Shown here: piece by piece, positions 15,671 to 23,880 of the stretch
How positions within the stretch are numbered: the stretch's first letter is position 1
Layout: each line of letters starts with the position of its first letter
DNA from: an uncultured Bacilli bacterium
GTDB lineage: Bacteria; Bacillota_I; Bacilli_A; RF39; UBA660
Direction of reading: 5' to 3'
Assembly (NCBI GenBank): GCA_944350445.1
Contig: CALVOW010000015.1
Span: forward strand, 1 to 36,736
DNA length: 36,736 bases
Position numbers and translations under genes: made by a program
The notes under the pieces: model-generated
Told to the model about the DNA's origin: nothing
Seen by the model: the letters and a program-made list of their open reading frames with translations, nothing else
Database searches by the model: none

Positions 15671-17397
15671 TTACCAAAGGACAAAAAATAAATGATCGTT
15701 ATGAAATTATTCGCAGTATTGGCGAAGGTGGAATGGCCAATGTTTATTTAGCTCGGGATATTATTTTAGAACGAAATGTTGCCATTAAGATTTTAAGAGG
15801 TGATTTAGCTGGAGATGAAAAATTTGTCAGACGTTTTCAAAGAGAAGCTTTATCAGCTTCAAGTTTATCACATCCTAATATTGTTGAAATGTATGATGTA
15901 GGGGAAGATAATGGAACTTACTATATTGTTATGGAATATGTTGAGGGAATGACTTTAAAACAACTAATAAAAAAACGTGGTAGTTTATCTTTATCAGAAG
16001 CTATTGATATTATGTTACAAATTACGGATGGTATTAAAGAAGCTCATGATTCTTATATTATTCATCGGGATTTAAAACCCCAAAATATTTTAATTAAAGA
16101 AAACGGTGAAGTTAAAATTACAGACTTTGGAATTGCTATGGCTTTAAATAGTACACAGTTAACCCAAACTAATTCTGTTATGGGTAGTGTTCATTATTTA
16201 CCACCAGAGCAAGCTAGTGGTAAAGGAGCGACAATTAAAAGTGACATTTATTCAATGGGAATTCTTTTTTATGAACTCTTAACTGGTAAGCTTCCATTTA
16301 AAGGTGATAATGCTGTTGAAATTGCTTTAAAACACATGAAAAATGATATTCCAAGTGTTAGAGAAATTAATGATTCTATTCCTCAAAGTGTTGAGAATAT
16401 TATTTTAAAAGCCACGGCTAAAAATCCCAAAAATCGTTATGAAAGTGCTGCCGAGATGCATGATGATTTATTAACTTGCTTAAATGAAGATAGATTAAAT
16501 GAAAAAAAGTATGTTTTTATGTACCCAGAACATGATGGTGATTTAGAAAATAAAAAACCAGTTTTATTAGAAGAGAATAAAGAAGAGACAAAAAAGGTTG
16601 TTGAAGATGATTTAGATGATGAGAAACAAAAAAATACTTGGATTTGGATTTTATCTTCGGTTTTTATCTTTATTGTCTTAGTTTTAGTAGGAATTTTTAT
16701 TGTTTATCCAAAATTAACGGAAGTTCCTGATGTTGTTATTCCAAATGTTGCAGGAATGACAGTTCAAAAAGCTGAAGAAACTTTAAAAAATAGGGGTTTT
16801 GAAGTAGCCTTAGAAGTTCAAAAAGTAAGTGATGAAGAAATTGATGCGGGATTAGTTGTGAAAACTTCTCCTAGTATTGGTCGGAAGGTAAAAAAAGGAA
16901 TTACGATTACTCTTTATGAATCCCTTGGAAGTGCTGTTTATGAAATTGAGGATTATACTGGTAAAAATTATATTGAAGTAAGAACCATTTTAACAACTCA
17001 GTATGAATTAGATGTTGTCATTGAAAAAATTGATGTTGAAGATGGCGAAGAATATGGTGAACAGGAAATTATTGATCAAGATTTAGAAGTAGGTACTAAA
17101 GTCTCTAAGGGTAGTAAAATTACACTTTATATTCCAAATGTTGTTGATGAGTATCCAAATTTCGTTGAGGAAGAGTGGACTTTAGAAGAAATTCAAAATT
17201 TCTGCGATGAATACGGAATTGTTGTTACCTTCGTTCCAAAACCAACTGATGAATTTCCAGAAAATACGATTATTAGTCAAAGTAGAGCAGCTGGAACAAC
17301 TATTGTCAATGGAGCAACCTTAAGAATTGTTTATGCAGTTAAATATGAAGAAGAGACACCAACTGATCCTGATGTTAATATTGATGAGGAATCATAA
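15667..17397 (+). CDS. prkC: PASTA-domain Ser/Thr protein kinase PrkC
   Basis: 576 residues, slightly shorter than B. subtilis PrkC. The cytoplasmic kinase domain (about 10-270) has a glycine loop IGEGGMANVY, Lys41, HRDLKPQN (133 on), DFG (153-155) and GSVHYLPPEQ. An acidic linker is followed by one transmembrane segment (about 323-345) and three PASTA repeats outside (about 350-417, 418-487, 490-560) that bind peptidoglycan fragments. The start is TTG, overlapping the prpC stop (TTGA), with GAAGGTGG upstream. The family acts in cell-wall growth, dormancy and germination, which fits the cotJ genes nearby. Confidence 0.97.
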   Translation: MITKGQKINDRYEIIRSIGEGGMANVYLARDIILERNVAIKILRGDLAGDEKFVRRFQREALSASSLSHPNIVEMYDVGEDNGTYYIVMEYVEGMTLKQLIKKRGSLSLSEAIDIMLQITDGIKEAHDSYIIHRDLKPQNILIKENGEVKITDFGIAMALNSTQLTQTNSVMGSVHYLPPEQASGKGATIKSDIYSMGILFYELLTGKLPFKGDNAVEIALKHMKNDIPSVREINDSIPQSVENIILKATAKNPKNRYESAAEMHDDLLTCLNEDRLNEKKYVFMYPEHDGDLENKKPVLLEENKEETKKVVEDDLDDEKQKNTWIWILSSVFIFIVLVLVGIFIVYPKLTEVPDVVIPNVAGMTVQKAEETLKNRGFEVALEVQKVSDEEIDAGLVVKTSPSIGRKVKKGITITLYESLGSAVYEIEDYTGKNYIEVRTILTTQYELDVVIEKIDVEDGEEYGEQEIIDQDLEVGTKVSKGSKITLYIPNVVDEYPNFVEEEWTLEEIQNFCDEYGIVVTFVPKPTDEFPENTIISQSRAAGTTIVNGATLRIVYAVKYEEETPTDPDVNIDEES

Positions 17398-18243
17398 ATG
17401 CAAGGACAAGTTGTAAAAGTCATAAGTGATCAATTCTTTGTTGATTTAGAAAATGAAGTTATTGTTTGCAAGCAACGCGGAAAATTAAGAAATTTAAAAA
17501 CACTTCCCCTTGTTGGGGATTTTGTTTTGATTGATAAAGAAAAGAAGGTAATTCTTGAAATTCTTCCTCGAAAAAATGAAATTATACGACCAAATGTTAG
17601 TAATATTGATCAAGCTTTAGTTGTAACTAGTTTAAAAAATCCTGATTTTAGTACGAATCTTTTAGATAAATTATTAGTTCAACTAGAAATAAATAATATC
17701 AAACCAATTATTTGTTTAACTAAAAAAGATTTACTTAAAAAATCAGAATTTGAACTATTAGAAAGTACAATTGCTTATTATAAAAAAATAGGTTATTTAG
17801 TAGTTGAAAACACCGAAATTTTAAAAATTAAAAAGTATTTAGTCTCTAAAGTAACGGTTTTAATTGGTCAAACAGGAGCTGGAAAAAGTACTTTATTAAA
17901 CAATTTATTTAAAGATTTAAATTTAAAAACAGGGGAAGTTTCTTTAGCTCTTGGAAGAGGAAGACACACAACAAGACATGTGGAAATTATTAAAAAAGGT
18001 TTAATTAAAGTTTTAGATACTCCAGGTTTTTCGGCTCTTTCGTTTGCTGATTATACTCCGATGATGGTTCGCGATGCTTTTATAGAATTTAAAAATTTTC
18101 CTTGTCCCTACAAAGATTGCATGCATTTAAAAGAGGGTGAGTGTAAGGTCAAAGAGGCGGTTAGCAAAAAAGAGATAATCGAAAGTAGATATTTAAATTA
18201 TAAAAATTTTCAAGAAGAATTTAAAACAAGTAAGAGGTGGTAA
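17398..18243 (+). CDS. rsgA: Ribosome small-subunit GTPase RsgA
   Basis: 281 residues. It is a circularly permuted GTPase that checks late 30S subunit assembly. An N-terminal OB fold is followed by G4 (TKKD, 108-111), then G1 (GQTGAGKS, 157-164) and G3 (DTPG, 207-210), so the G motifs are in permuted order. A zinc site of C236, C241, H243 and C249 (CPYKDCMHLKEGEC) closes it. The ATG directly follows the prkC stop, with GATGAGG inside the end of prkC as ribosome site. Confidence 0.97.
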   Translation: MQGQVVKVISDQFFVDLENEVIVCKQRGKLRNLKTLPLVGDFVLIDKEKKVILEILPRKNEIIRPNVSNIDQALVVTSLKNPDFSTNLLDKLLVQLEINNIKPIICLTKKDLLKKSEFELLESTIAYYKKIGYLVVENTEILKIKKYLVSKVTVLIGQTGAGKSTLLNNLFKDLNLKTGEVSLALGRGRHTTRHVEIIKKGLIKVLDTPGFSALSFADYTPMMVRDAFIEFKNFPCPYKDCMHLKEGECKVKEAVSKKEIIESRYLNYKNFQEEFKTSKRW

Positions 18244-18244
18244 G

Positions 18245-18874
18245 ATGAAAGTATCAGCATCATTTTTAGGAGCCAAGAATATTCCAAAAACTTTAACGGA
18301 TTTAAATATAACGGATGTTGATTATATCCATGTTGATGTAATGGATGGTAAATATGTTAAGAATAAAACAATGTCTTTTAAGGAATTAGCAAATATTACT
18401 TATTATACAAGAAAACGTTTAGATGTTCATTTAATGGTTTTAAATCCTTTAAAATTAATTGATTTATATGCAACATTAAATGTTGAATATTTAACTTTTC
18501 ATCTTGATATTAAGGATGATTTTGCAAAAATATTTGCAAGGTGTCATGATTATGGTATTAAAATAGGCCTAGCTTTAAATCCTAAACAAGATGTTACAAT
18601 GTTATTTCCTTATCTTGAAAAAATTGATTTAGTTTTATTAATGAGTGTTGAGCCTGGTCTTCCGGGTCAAGAATTTATTACTGATACCATTTCAAAAATT
18701 AAAGTCTTAAAAGAGGAAATAAAAAAACGTAATTTACATACTTTAATTAGCATTGATGGAGGAATTAACTTTGAAAATGTTAAAGAGTTAAAAGATGTTG
18801 ATATTGTTGTCTCAGGTACGACGATTACAAATTCTCCTAACTATCAAGAGGCAATTACAAAATTAAGAGGATAA
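18245..18874 (+). CDS. rpe: Ribulose-phosphate 3-epimerase
   Basis: 209 residues, TIM barrel. It interconverts ribulose 5-phosphate and xylulose 5-phosphate in the pentose-phosphate pathway. Metal and catalytic residues are visible as H29 and D31 (HVDVMDG), H62 (DVHLMV) and the aspartate of SIDGGI. VEPGLPGQ replaces the common MxPGxxGQ loop, and the N-terminus (SASFLGAKN) departs from the usual PSILSAD. It is the last gene of the conserved operon; the thiN gene that often follows is not here. Confidence 0.93.
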   Translation: MKVSASFLGAKNIPKTLTDLNITDVDYIHVDVMDGKYVKNKTMSFKELANITYYTRKRLDVHLMVLNPLKLIDLYATLNVEYLTFHLDIKDDFAKIFARCHDYGIKIGLALNPKQDVTMLFPYLEKIDLVLLMSVEPGLPGQEFITDTISKIKVLKEEIKKRNLHTLISIDGGINFENVKELKDVDIVVSGTTITNSPNYQEAITKLRG

Positions 18875-18875
18875 T

Positions 18876-18904
18876 TTGCAAATTTTTCCAACCTATTATA
18901 TAAT
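18876..18904 (+). promoter_or_regulatory. Promoter of the adenosine-deaminase-like gene
   Basis: TTGCAA (18876-18881), 17 bases, TATAAT (18899-18904). A strong AAAGGAGG (18913-18920) follows, 4 bases before the ATG. Confidence 0.75.
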
Positions 18905-18924
18905 AAGTTACCAAAGGAGGCCTC

Positions 18925-19896
18925 ATGACTTTATTTGAAAGTTTAAAAATATTTCCAAAAGTTGATTTACATATTGATTTTTTAGGATCAATTCCCAAAG
19001 AGGCAATTTATAAATTAACAAATGATGAAAATGCCGAAGAAATAATTGATTCCATGTTAGAACTTGATAGTATAAAAAATTATGACAATGCTAAAAATTT
19101 AGTTGCAACTCTTTTAAATAACTTAGATAATTTAGAATTAGCAACAACATCTTTAATTCAAAAATTAAAAAATGATAATTTAATATATGGAGAAATTTTC
19201 TTAAATTTAGATTTATTTTTAAAAAGTTTAAAAAAAGAAGATATTATAAAAACAATATTAAAAGTAATAAAAAAAAGTAATTTAGATTTAAATATTGTCT
19301 TAGAAATATCATCAGAAACTTCTAAAGAAGATTTATATCAAAATTTAGATATTTTATATACTTATTATCAAAAAGGAATTACCGGTGTTTATTTTAAGAA
19401 GAATAAATTTGAAAATTTAGATTCTTATCAAGCTTTATTTGATAAATTTATTAAAGATAAAATTGAATATATTGTTCTTTTAGATTCTAAGCTTACAAAT
19501 CAAAATAAAGAAATTTATTATAATGCTAGTAGAATTATCTATAATCTTTTTGAAGCCCCAAGTTCTAATTTCATAAGTGTAATTAGAGATAGTAATATTA
19601 TTTTAGAATTTCCAGTTACTTACCAAAGTTATTTTAATTTATATGATGAATTAAGTAATCACTTTGTTTATGATCTTTATAAAGAAAATGTTAAAATAAC
19701 TTTTACGACATGGGATATGACTTTGTTGGATACCGATCTTTTAAATGAATATTGTAAACTCTTTAATGTCTTTCCTTTTAATTTACATGATTTAGTTACA
19801 ATTACTTTAAATGTTTTAAGTAAGTTAAATGTTAAAGACGATATAAAAAATAATTTAATGAACGAATTTAGAGAAAAGGCTAATGAATTATTTTAG
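18925..19896 (+). CDS. Degenerate adenosine/AMP-deaminase-superfamily protein
   Basis: 323 residues, the size of adenosine deaminase. Two ends of the family are recognisable. FPKVDLHIDFLGSIP at the start matches PKVELHxHLxG. The stretch from TTWDMTLLDTD to NEFREK follows the pattern of the family's NTDDP...EY...NA...SF tail. The residues that make the enzyme work are missing: the second His of HxH is Asp18, and neither the HAGE nor the GHG motif can be found. I infer a loss of zinc binding and deaminase activity, perhaps with a binding role. It shares a transcript with prs just downstream, so a link to purine or ribose metabolism is possible but unproven. Confidence 0.6.
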   Translation: MTLFESLKIFPKVDLHIDFLGSIPKEAIYKLTNDENAEEIIDSMLELDSIKNYDNAKNLVATLLNNLDNLELATTSLIQKLKNDNLIYGEIFLNLDLFLKSLKKEDIIKTILKVIKKSNLDLNIVLEISSETSKEDLYQNLDILYTYYQKGITGVYFKKNKFENLDSYQALFDKFIKDKIEYIVLLDSKLTNQNKEIYYNASRIIYNLFEAPSSNFISVIRDSNIILEFPVTYQSYFNLYDELSNHFVYDLYKENVKITFTTWDMTLLDTDLLNEYCKLFNVFPFNLHDLVTITLNVLSKLNVKDDIKNNLMNEFREKANELF

Positions 19897-19923
19897 TTTT
19901 TTCTTTAAATAAATGGAGGTAAA

Positions 19924-21000
19924 ATGGAGAATTTAAGACTTGTCGTAATGGAGAACATGAAAGAATTTGGTGAAAAAGTTAATTTTCACTTGAAAGAGAT
20001 GATGAATACATCGTCTGATTTAATTATTCCTATTGATGAAGTAAGATTCAGTAATGGGGAAGGGAAAGTAGTTTTAAAAGAAAGTGTCAGGAAAAAAGAT
20101 ATTTTTATTTTAAGTGATCCGATGAATCATTCAATTACTTATAAGATGTATAACTATTATAATCATAAAAGTCCTGATGATCATTATGTTGATGTCATTA
20201 GAACGCTTTGTGCGATTCGTAATCAAGCTAATTCCGTTTCTTTAGTTATGCCATTTTTATATGGTTCAAGACAACATAAAAGAGAAGGAAGAGAGTCGCT
20301 TGATTGTGCCCTTGCTTTACAAGAATTTATTCATCAAGGGGTAAAAAATATTATTACTTTTGATGTTCATGACTCAAATGTGCAAAATGCTATTCCTAGA
20401 TCATCATTTGATAATTTTTATCCAACTAATATTATTTTAGAAAAATTTGTTAGTGAAGAAGATTTAGAAAATGATAATTTGTTAGCTGTTTCACCTGATA
20501 ATGGGGCTTTAAAAAGGACAAGATTTTATGCTAATATGTTAGGATGTAGTTTAGGAGGCCATTTTGAAAAACATAGAGATTTATATACTGTCGTTGATGG
20601 TAAAAATCCTATTTTAGAGCATGAATATATTGGAAAAGATGTCAAAGATAAAGATATTATTATTGTTGATGATATGATTGCTAGTGGTGAATCAATGTTA
20701 GATGTTGCAAGAGAACTTAAAAAACGTGGAGCTAAAAGAATTTATTTATTGTCTGCTTATGCAATGTTTACAAAGGGAATCGAAGTATTTGATGAGGCTT
20801 ATAAAGAAGGGTTATTTACCAAGTTATATTCAACTAATTTATCTTATATATCCGATGAAGCAAAAAGTCGTTCATGGCTAAGTATTGCAGATTGTTCTTT
20901 GTATTTAGCTAAAATAATTTATACATTCCATATAGGCGGTTCGGTTTCTCCAATTTTATCAGCAACTAGTAAATTATTAGAAGATTTTGCTAAAAAATAG
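19924..21000 (+). CDS. prs: Ribose-phosphate pyrophosphokinase (PRPP synthetase)
   Basis: 358 residues, longer than the ~315 of typical bacterial Prs. It makes PRPP from ribose 5-phosphate and ATP for nucleotide synthesis. Both phosphoribosyl-like halves are present, with RFSNGEGKV, the substrate loop PFLYGSRQHKR, ITFDVHDSNVQ, SPDNGALKR and the PRPP loop IIIVDDMIASGES (about 245-257). The DVHD stretch and the loop differ from the canonical DLHA and RQDRK, so this is a divergent branch. GGAGG precedes the ATG. Probably co-transcribed with the deaminase-like gene. Confidence 0.9.
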   Translation: MENLRLVVMENMKEFGEKVNFHLKEMMNTSSDLIIPIDEVRFSNGEGKVVLKESVRKKDIFILSDPMNHSITYKMYNYYNHKSPDDHYVDVIRTLCAIRNQANSVSLVMPFLYGSRQHKREGRESLDCALALQEFIHQGVKNIITFDVHDSNVQNAIPRSSFDNFYPTNIILEKFVSEEDLENDNLLAVSPDNGALKRTRFYANMLGCSLGGHFEKHRDLYTVVDGKNPILEHEYIGKDVKDKDIIIVDDMIASGESMLDVARELKKRGAKRIYLLSAYAMFTKGIEVFDEAYKEGLFTKLYSTNLSYISDEAKSRSWLSIADCSLYLAKIIYTFHIGGSVSPILSATSKLLEDFAKK

Positions 21001-21012
21001 ATTTTTACACTT

Positions 21013-21042
21013 AGAAGTAATCGAAAATATTACTTCTTTTTT
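21013..21042 (+). terminator. Terminator of prs
   Basis: AGAAGTAAT pairs with ATTACTTCT (9 bp) and is followed by a run of T. Confidence 0.8.
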
Positions 21043-21062
21043 ATTAATATTATTGTTTTATA

Positions 21063-21098
21063 ATTTAAAAGAGTAATGAATTTTTAAACATTACTCTT
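21063..21098 (-). terminator. Terminator of the minus-strand Rpn-like gene
   Basis: AAGAGTAATG (21069-21078) and CATTACTCTT (21089-21098) form a perfect 10-bp stem. Read on the minus strand it runs into TTTTAAATT. Confidence 0.6.
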
Positions 21099-21159
21099 CA
21101 AAACTATAAAAGTACAATTTTACTAAATCAGATTTTTGAGAAATATTTCTCTTTATATT

Positions 21160-22218
21160 TTAATCTTTCTTATTTAAAGAAAGATAATCTTGAATTATTT
21201 TTCTGGCTTCTTCTTTTTTTATGTTTACACATGAACTAATTAAATCTATATCTAATTTTTGTTTATACATGTTAATAACAACATCTTTTTTTGTTTCGGC
21301 TCTTACTTCATTCTTTACTTCATTTCTGACTTCTGCCTTTACTTCTGCCTTTACTTCTGCTTTTACTTCTGCTTTTACTTCTGCTTTTACTTCATCTCGT
21401 AATTCTTCTTTGGCTTCCGCACGTTCTTCTTTTCTAATACCAGCCCAAATCCTAGCTTCTTCTTCCTCTTTGTTGTAAAAACGTCCCCACATTCTTTCGT
21501 CTTCGGTCATTTCCGTCAATACTCCTTCCATTAAATTTTTAATTTCCGGTTTCGTTCGAACATGTTCAATGATACTTTCAAAATCTTTTTGTTTAGTTAC
21601 ACACATGGCAGCTGATAGTAACATTAAATCCTCTTCATATGGTTCAAACATCCCTTGATAATTATTATCATACCAAAGATTATAACATTCGACAATATTA
21701 ATATTTAAAACTTTTTGCTTTTCAGATAAAATATAACCTTCTTCGTTACGAAATACATATTCATCAAAGACTTTTTTATTTATTTTATCAACATAAAAAG
21801 TATTAAAGTTAACTAAGAAAGTTATGTCTAAGTTTTCAAAATCAGCTCCTTCTTCAAAACCACTGGTTGCAACTTCTTGCATATAGAAAATATTTCTATC
21901 TATAATACTTTGATAAAACTTTTTCTTAACATTAACTTCTAAAATAATCTTTTTGGAATTAGTCGTATTAATAGAGACAACTACATCTCTTTCGGTTTTT
22001 TTCTCACCCAAAGTATGATTTGGGATACTTAAAGGAGCAAGACTAACGCGACCAACAATATCTTTATATTCAACTTTTAAAATTCTTGATAATAATAAAG
22101 TTAGAATTTCTAAGTGATCTGGATTAGCAAACATTATTTTAAAGGCCTCATCAAAGTAAAGGGGAATAATTTCTCCATCTTGCAAATTTCTTTTTTTCGT
22201 TAATATATTCTGTTTCAT
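21160..22218 (-). CDS. Rpn/PD-(D/E)XK nuclease-family 'transposase'-like protein
   Basis: 352 residues. The opening IIPLYFDEAFKIMFAN and ERDVVVSI...KKIILEVNVKKKF fit the PD-(D/E)XK family that databases label transposase and that includes the Rpn recombination-promoting nucleases. The usual E-x-Q of the active site reads E-V-N here. A Lys/Glu/Ala region (about 255-315), predicted as a helical spacer, contains four-residue AEVK repeats encoded by 12-bp tandem repeats. The C-terminal ~45 residues (DLISSCVNIKKEEARKII) look helix-turn-helix-like. AAAGGAGG precedes the ATG. No terminal inverted repeats or target duplications are visible, so I do not call a transposon. A second member begins at 36360. 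Confidence 0.8.
   Translation of the reverse strand: MKQNILTKKRNLQDGEIIPLYFDEAFKIMFANPDHLEILTLLLSRILKVEYKDIVGRVSLAPLSIPNHTLGEKKTERDVVVSINTTNSKKIILEVNVKKKFYQSIIDRNIFYMQEVATSGFEEGADFENLDITFLVNFNTFYVDKINKKVFDEYVFRNEEGYILSEKQKVLNINIVECYNLWYDNNYQGMFEPYEEDLMLLSAAMCVTKQKDFESIIEHVRTKPEIKNLMEGVLTEMTEDERMWGRFYNKEEEEARIWAGIRKEERAEAKEELRDEVKAEVKAEVKAEVKAEVKAEVRNEVKNEVRAETKKDVVINMYKQKLDIDLISSCVNIKKEEARKIIQDYLSLNKKD
21326..21393 (-). repeat. 12-bp tandem repeat array within the Rpn-like gene
   Basis: About 5.5 units of TTTACTTCTGCY (plus-strand reading) encode Ala-Glu-Val-Lys on the minus strand. Being a multiple of three, slippage changes spacer length without frameshift. Confidence 0.9.
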
Positions 22219-22249
22219 TTTACCTCCTTTTAAAAAATAAATAGTTCAT

Positions 22250-22270
22250 AAAAAAAGAGAAATACTTCTC
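22250..22270 (-). promoter_or_regulatory. Attenuator-like hairpin in the leader of the Rpn-like gene
   Basis: On the minus strand GAGAA-GTAT-TTCTC is followed by seven T, 31 bases before the start codon. The 5-bp stem is weak, so this may be chance. Confidence 0.3.
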
Positions 22271-22322
22271 AATATAATATAAACGGTTTTTAATGGTAAA
22301 AATAAATTGGCAGTAAAATTTA

Positions 22323-22361
22323 AAAAAAATACTATCTAATATTATTTAGGTAGTATTTTTT
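22323..22361. terminator. Terminator of the cotJ genes (usable in both directions)
   Basis: AAAAAATACTATCTAA pairs with TTAGGTAGTATTTTTT over 16 bp with one G-U pair. On the minus strand the A-run gives the T-tract just after cotJC. Confidence 0.75.
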
Positions 22362-22381
22362 ATTAATATATATTTTAAATA

Positions 22382-22939
22382 TTAAAAGCCTTCTTTTTCA
22401 TACATTTCATATAATTCTTTAAAACGATTGAAATGAACAATTTCTCTTTGTCTTAACCAAAGTAAAGGAGCAATTACATCGGGATCATCAGTTAAATCAA
22501 TTAAATTTTCGTAGACAGCTCTAGCTTTTTGTTCGGCTGCCATATCTTCCATTAAATCAGCTTTAAAGTCTCCGGTTGTTGCAAAATAAGCAACGGTAAA
22601 GGGAACACCATTAGCATCAGTTGGATAAATAGCTCTACTATGTTCAGCATAATGCGAGTCAAGTCCTGCTTCTTTTAGTTCTTCAATCGTCGCATCTTTC
22701 ATTAATTGATAAATCATGGTTGAAATCATTTCCACATGAGCTAGTTCTTCGGTGCCAATATCTGTAAGTAAAGCTTTTCCACGATTGTCTGGCATTGTAT
22801 ATCTTTGGTTTAAATATCGAAATGCAGCAGCTAATTCGCCATTAGATCCCCCATATTGAGTTACTAGATATTTAGCTAATTTTAAATCTTTCTTTTTAAT
22901 ATTTACAGGATATTGTAATCTTTTCTCATACTTCCACAT
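22382..22939 (-). CDS. cotJC: Spore coat protein CotJC, manganese-catalase family
   Basis: 185 residues. MWKYEKRLQYPVNIK is the typical CotJC start, so I place the ATG at 22939 and not at the upstream ATG at 22966, which would overlap the preceding gene. The four-helix ferritin-like fold carries candidate metal ligands in GELAAAFRY, TEELAHVEM, EQKARAVYENL and REIVHFNRF. GDFKADLMEDMAAEQ lies between. CotJC sits in the inner coat of endospores and resembles manganese catalase. The start is one base after the stop of the CotJB-like gene, with GGGAG upstream. Its presence suggests the organism, or a recent ancestor, makes spores. Confidence 0.93.
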   Translation of the reverse strand: MWKYEKRLQYPVNIKKKDLKLAKYLVTQYGGSNGELAAAFRYLNQRYTMPDNRGKALLTDIGTEELAHVEMISTMIYQLMKDATIEELKEAGLDSHYAEHSRAIYPTDANGVPFTVAYFATTGDFKADLMEDMAAEQKARAVYENLIDLTDDPDVIAPLLWLRQREIVHFNRFKELYEMYEKEGF

Positions 22940-22940
22940 C

Positions 22941-23414
22941 TTACATCTCCCATGGCCATTTATCATTTTCCCATTTAAAAGGAATTGTTTTCATATCCAT
23001 ACTAGATACATTTAAAGGACCATATCTCCTTTCATAATTTTTAATTACTTCATCCGTCATTCGTTGATATTTATTAAATAAATCAAGAGCTTCTTGGTTA
23101 TTTGGATAATTATCTAATAATAAATTCAATTCATGAGCAGCAAAAGCCATTTGACCAATATTTAAAAGCATTTCCTCTTGTTCACTATTTATCTTTATTT
23201 TTCCAGGTTGAAAATTTTTATATTGATCATACATATTTTTAAATAAATTACCTCGTATATATCCTTCATATGGAGTATATAAATCTAAATTATTATTTTC
23301 AATATATTCTAAAGTATTTAAATTATTATTAAATTCATTTTGAAAATTAGGAATTTTTTGATTTCCTTTGAAGTTTGTAAAATAATCTATTTCATCAAAC
23401 ATACTATAATTCAT
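22941..23414 (-). CDS. cotJB: CotJB-type spore coat protein with CotJA-like N-terminal segment
   Basis: 157 residues, nearly twice a usual CotJB (~87). Residues about 78-157 are CotJB: a helical LLNIGQMAFAAHELNLLLDNYP core, NYERRYGPL, and the W-rich end KWPWEM. Residues 46-70 (LYTPYEGYIRGNLFKNMYDQ and on) resemble the CotJA core, where GTLW...YDYYENP is common. No separate cotJA is present, so I read this as a CotJA-CotJB fusion. The start at 23414 (MNYSMFDEI) is chosen because AGGAGG lies 4 bases upstream; an ATG at 23429 has no ribosome site. Confidence 0.82.
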   Translation of the reverse strand: MNYSMFDEIDYFTNFKGNQKIPNFQNEFNNNLNTLEYIENNNLDLYTPYEGYIRGNLFKNMYDQYKNFQPGKIKINSEQEEMLLNIGQMAFAAHELNLLLDNYPNNQEALDLFNKYQRMTDEVIKNYERRYGPLNVSSMDMKTIPFKWENDKWPWEM

Positions 23415-23444
23415 CTTTCCTCCTATCATTATAATTTATTAAAT

Positions 23445-23477
23445 AAAAAAAAATAGTTATAGGACAAATAACTATTT
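23445..23477 (-). terminator. Terminator of the 111-residue unknown gene
   Basis: AAATAGTTAT (23451-23460) and ATAACTATTT (23468-23477) form a 10-bp stem. The A-run at 23442-23453 gives the T-tract on the minus strand. It separates this gene from the cotJ genes. Confidence 0.7.
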
Positions 23478-23814
23478 ATTTTAAAATTTTAATATCTTGC
23501 AAATCATCTATTTTAATAATTTCATTATCCATGGTAATAATATGATTATTTAAAACTCCAGCAATTTGACATGCTTTTTCATAATCAGGAAAAATTAAAA
23601 TAACTTTGGTATTAAAAATATAACGATTTTGGTCAATTAAAGCTTTTATTTTTTCTTTTACAGATAAATTTTTTAATGAATCAGTAAATGAATTATTATC
23701 TACTTCTAAATTAGTTATTTCTTTATTATAATCTTTTAAACTATCAAAAACACTTTTATTGTTTCTGTGTTTTAAATTTAATTCATTCTGATAAATTTTT
23801 GGTAATTTTTTCAA
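23476..23814 (-). CDS. Small protein of unknown function upstream of cotJ
   Basis: 112 residues, Lys/Asn/Asp-rich with no signal peptide, membrane segment or cysteine pair. The N-terminal half (KKLPKIYQNELNLKHRNNKS) is basic and probably disordered or helical. The C-terminal half looks alpha/beta (TKVILIFPDYEKACQIAGVL, then NHIITMDNEIIKIDDLQDI). I do not recognise a family. The start is TTG with GGAG eight bases upstream. It lies next to cotJ on the same strand but has its own terminator. Confidence 0.65.
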   Translation of the reverse strand: MKKLPKIYQNELNLKHRNNKSVFDSLKDYNKEITNLEVDNNSFTDSLKNLSVKEKIKALIDQNRYIFNTKVILIFPDYEKACQIAGVLNNHIITMDNEIIKIDDLQDIKILK

Positions 23815-23880
23815 AATATCAACTCCTATTTCATTTTATGCAATTTGTATATTTTTATTGATTAAGTTCATATTAATAAT

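Noticed and set aside
21326-21393. CRISPR-like short repeat array
   Set aside because: Units are 12 bp, contiguous, without spacers, and lie in frame inside a coding gene; it is a coding minisatellite.
21221-21478. Plus-strand open frame opposite the AEVK repeat region
   Set aside because: It is the antisense of a repetitive coding segment (Ser/Thr/Phe repeats) with no independent start signal.
21160-22218. Insertion sequence around the 'transposase'-family gene
   Set aside because: Flanks show only terminators and ribosome sites; no terminal inverted repeats or target-site duplication were found.
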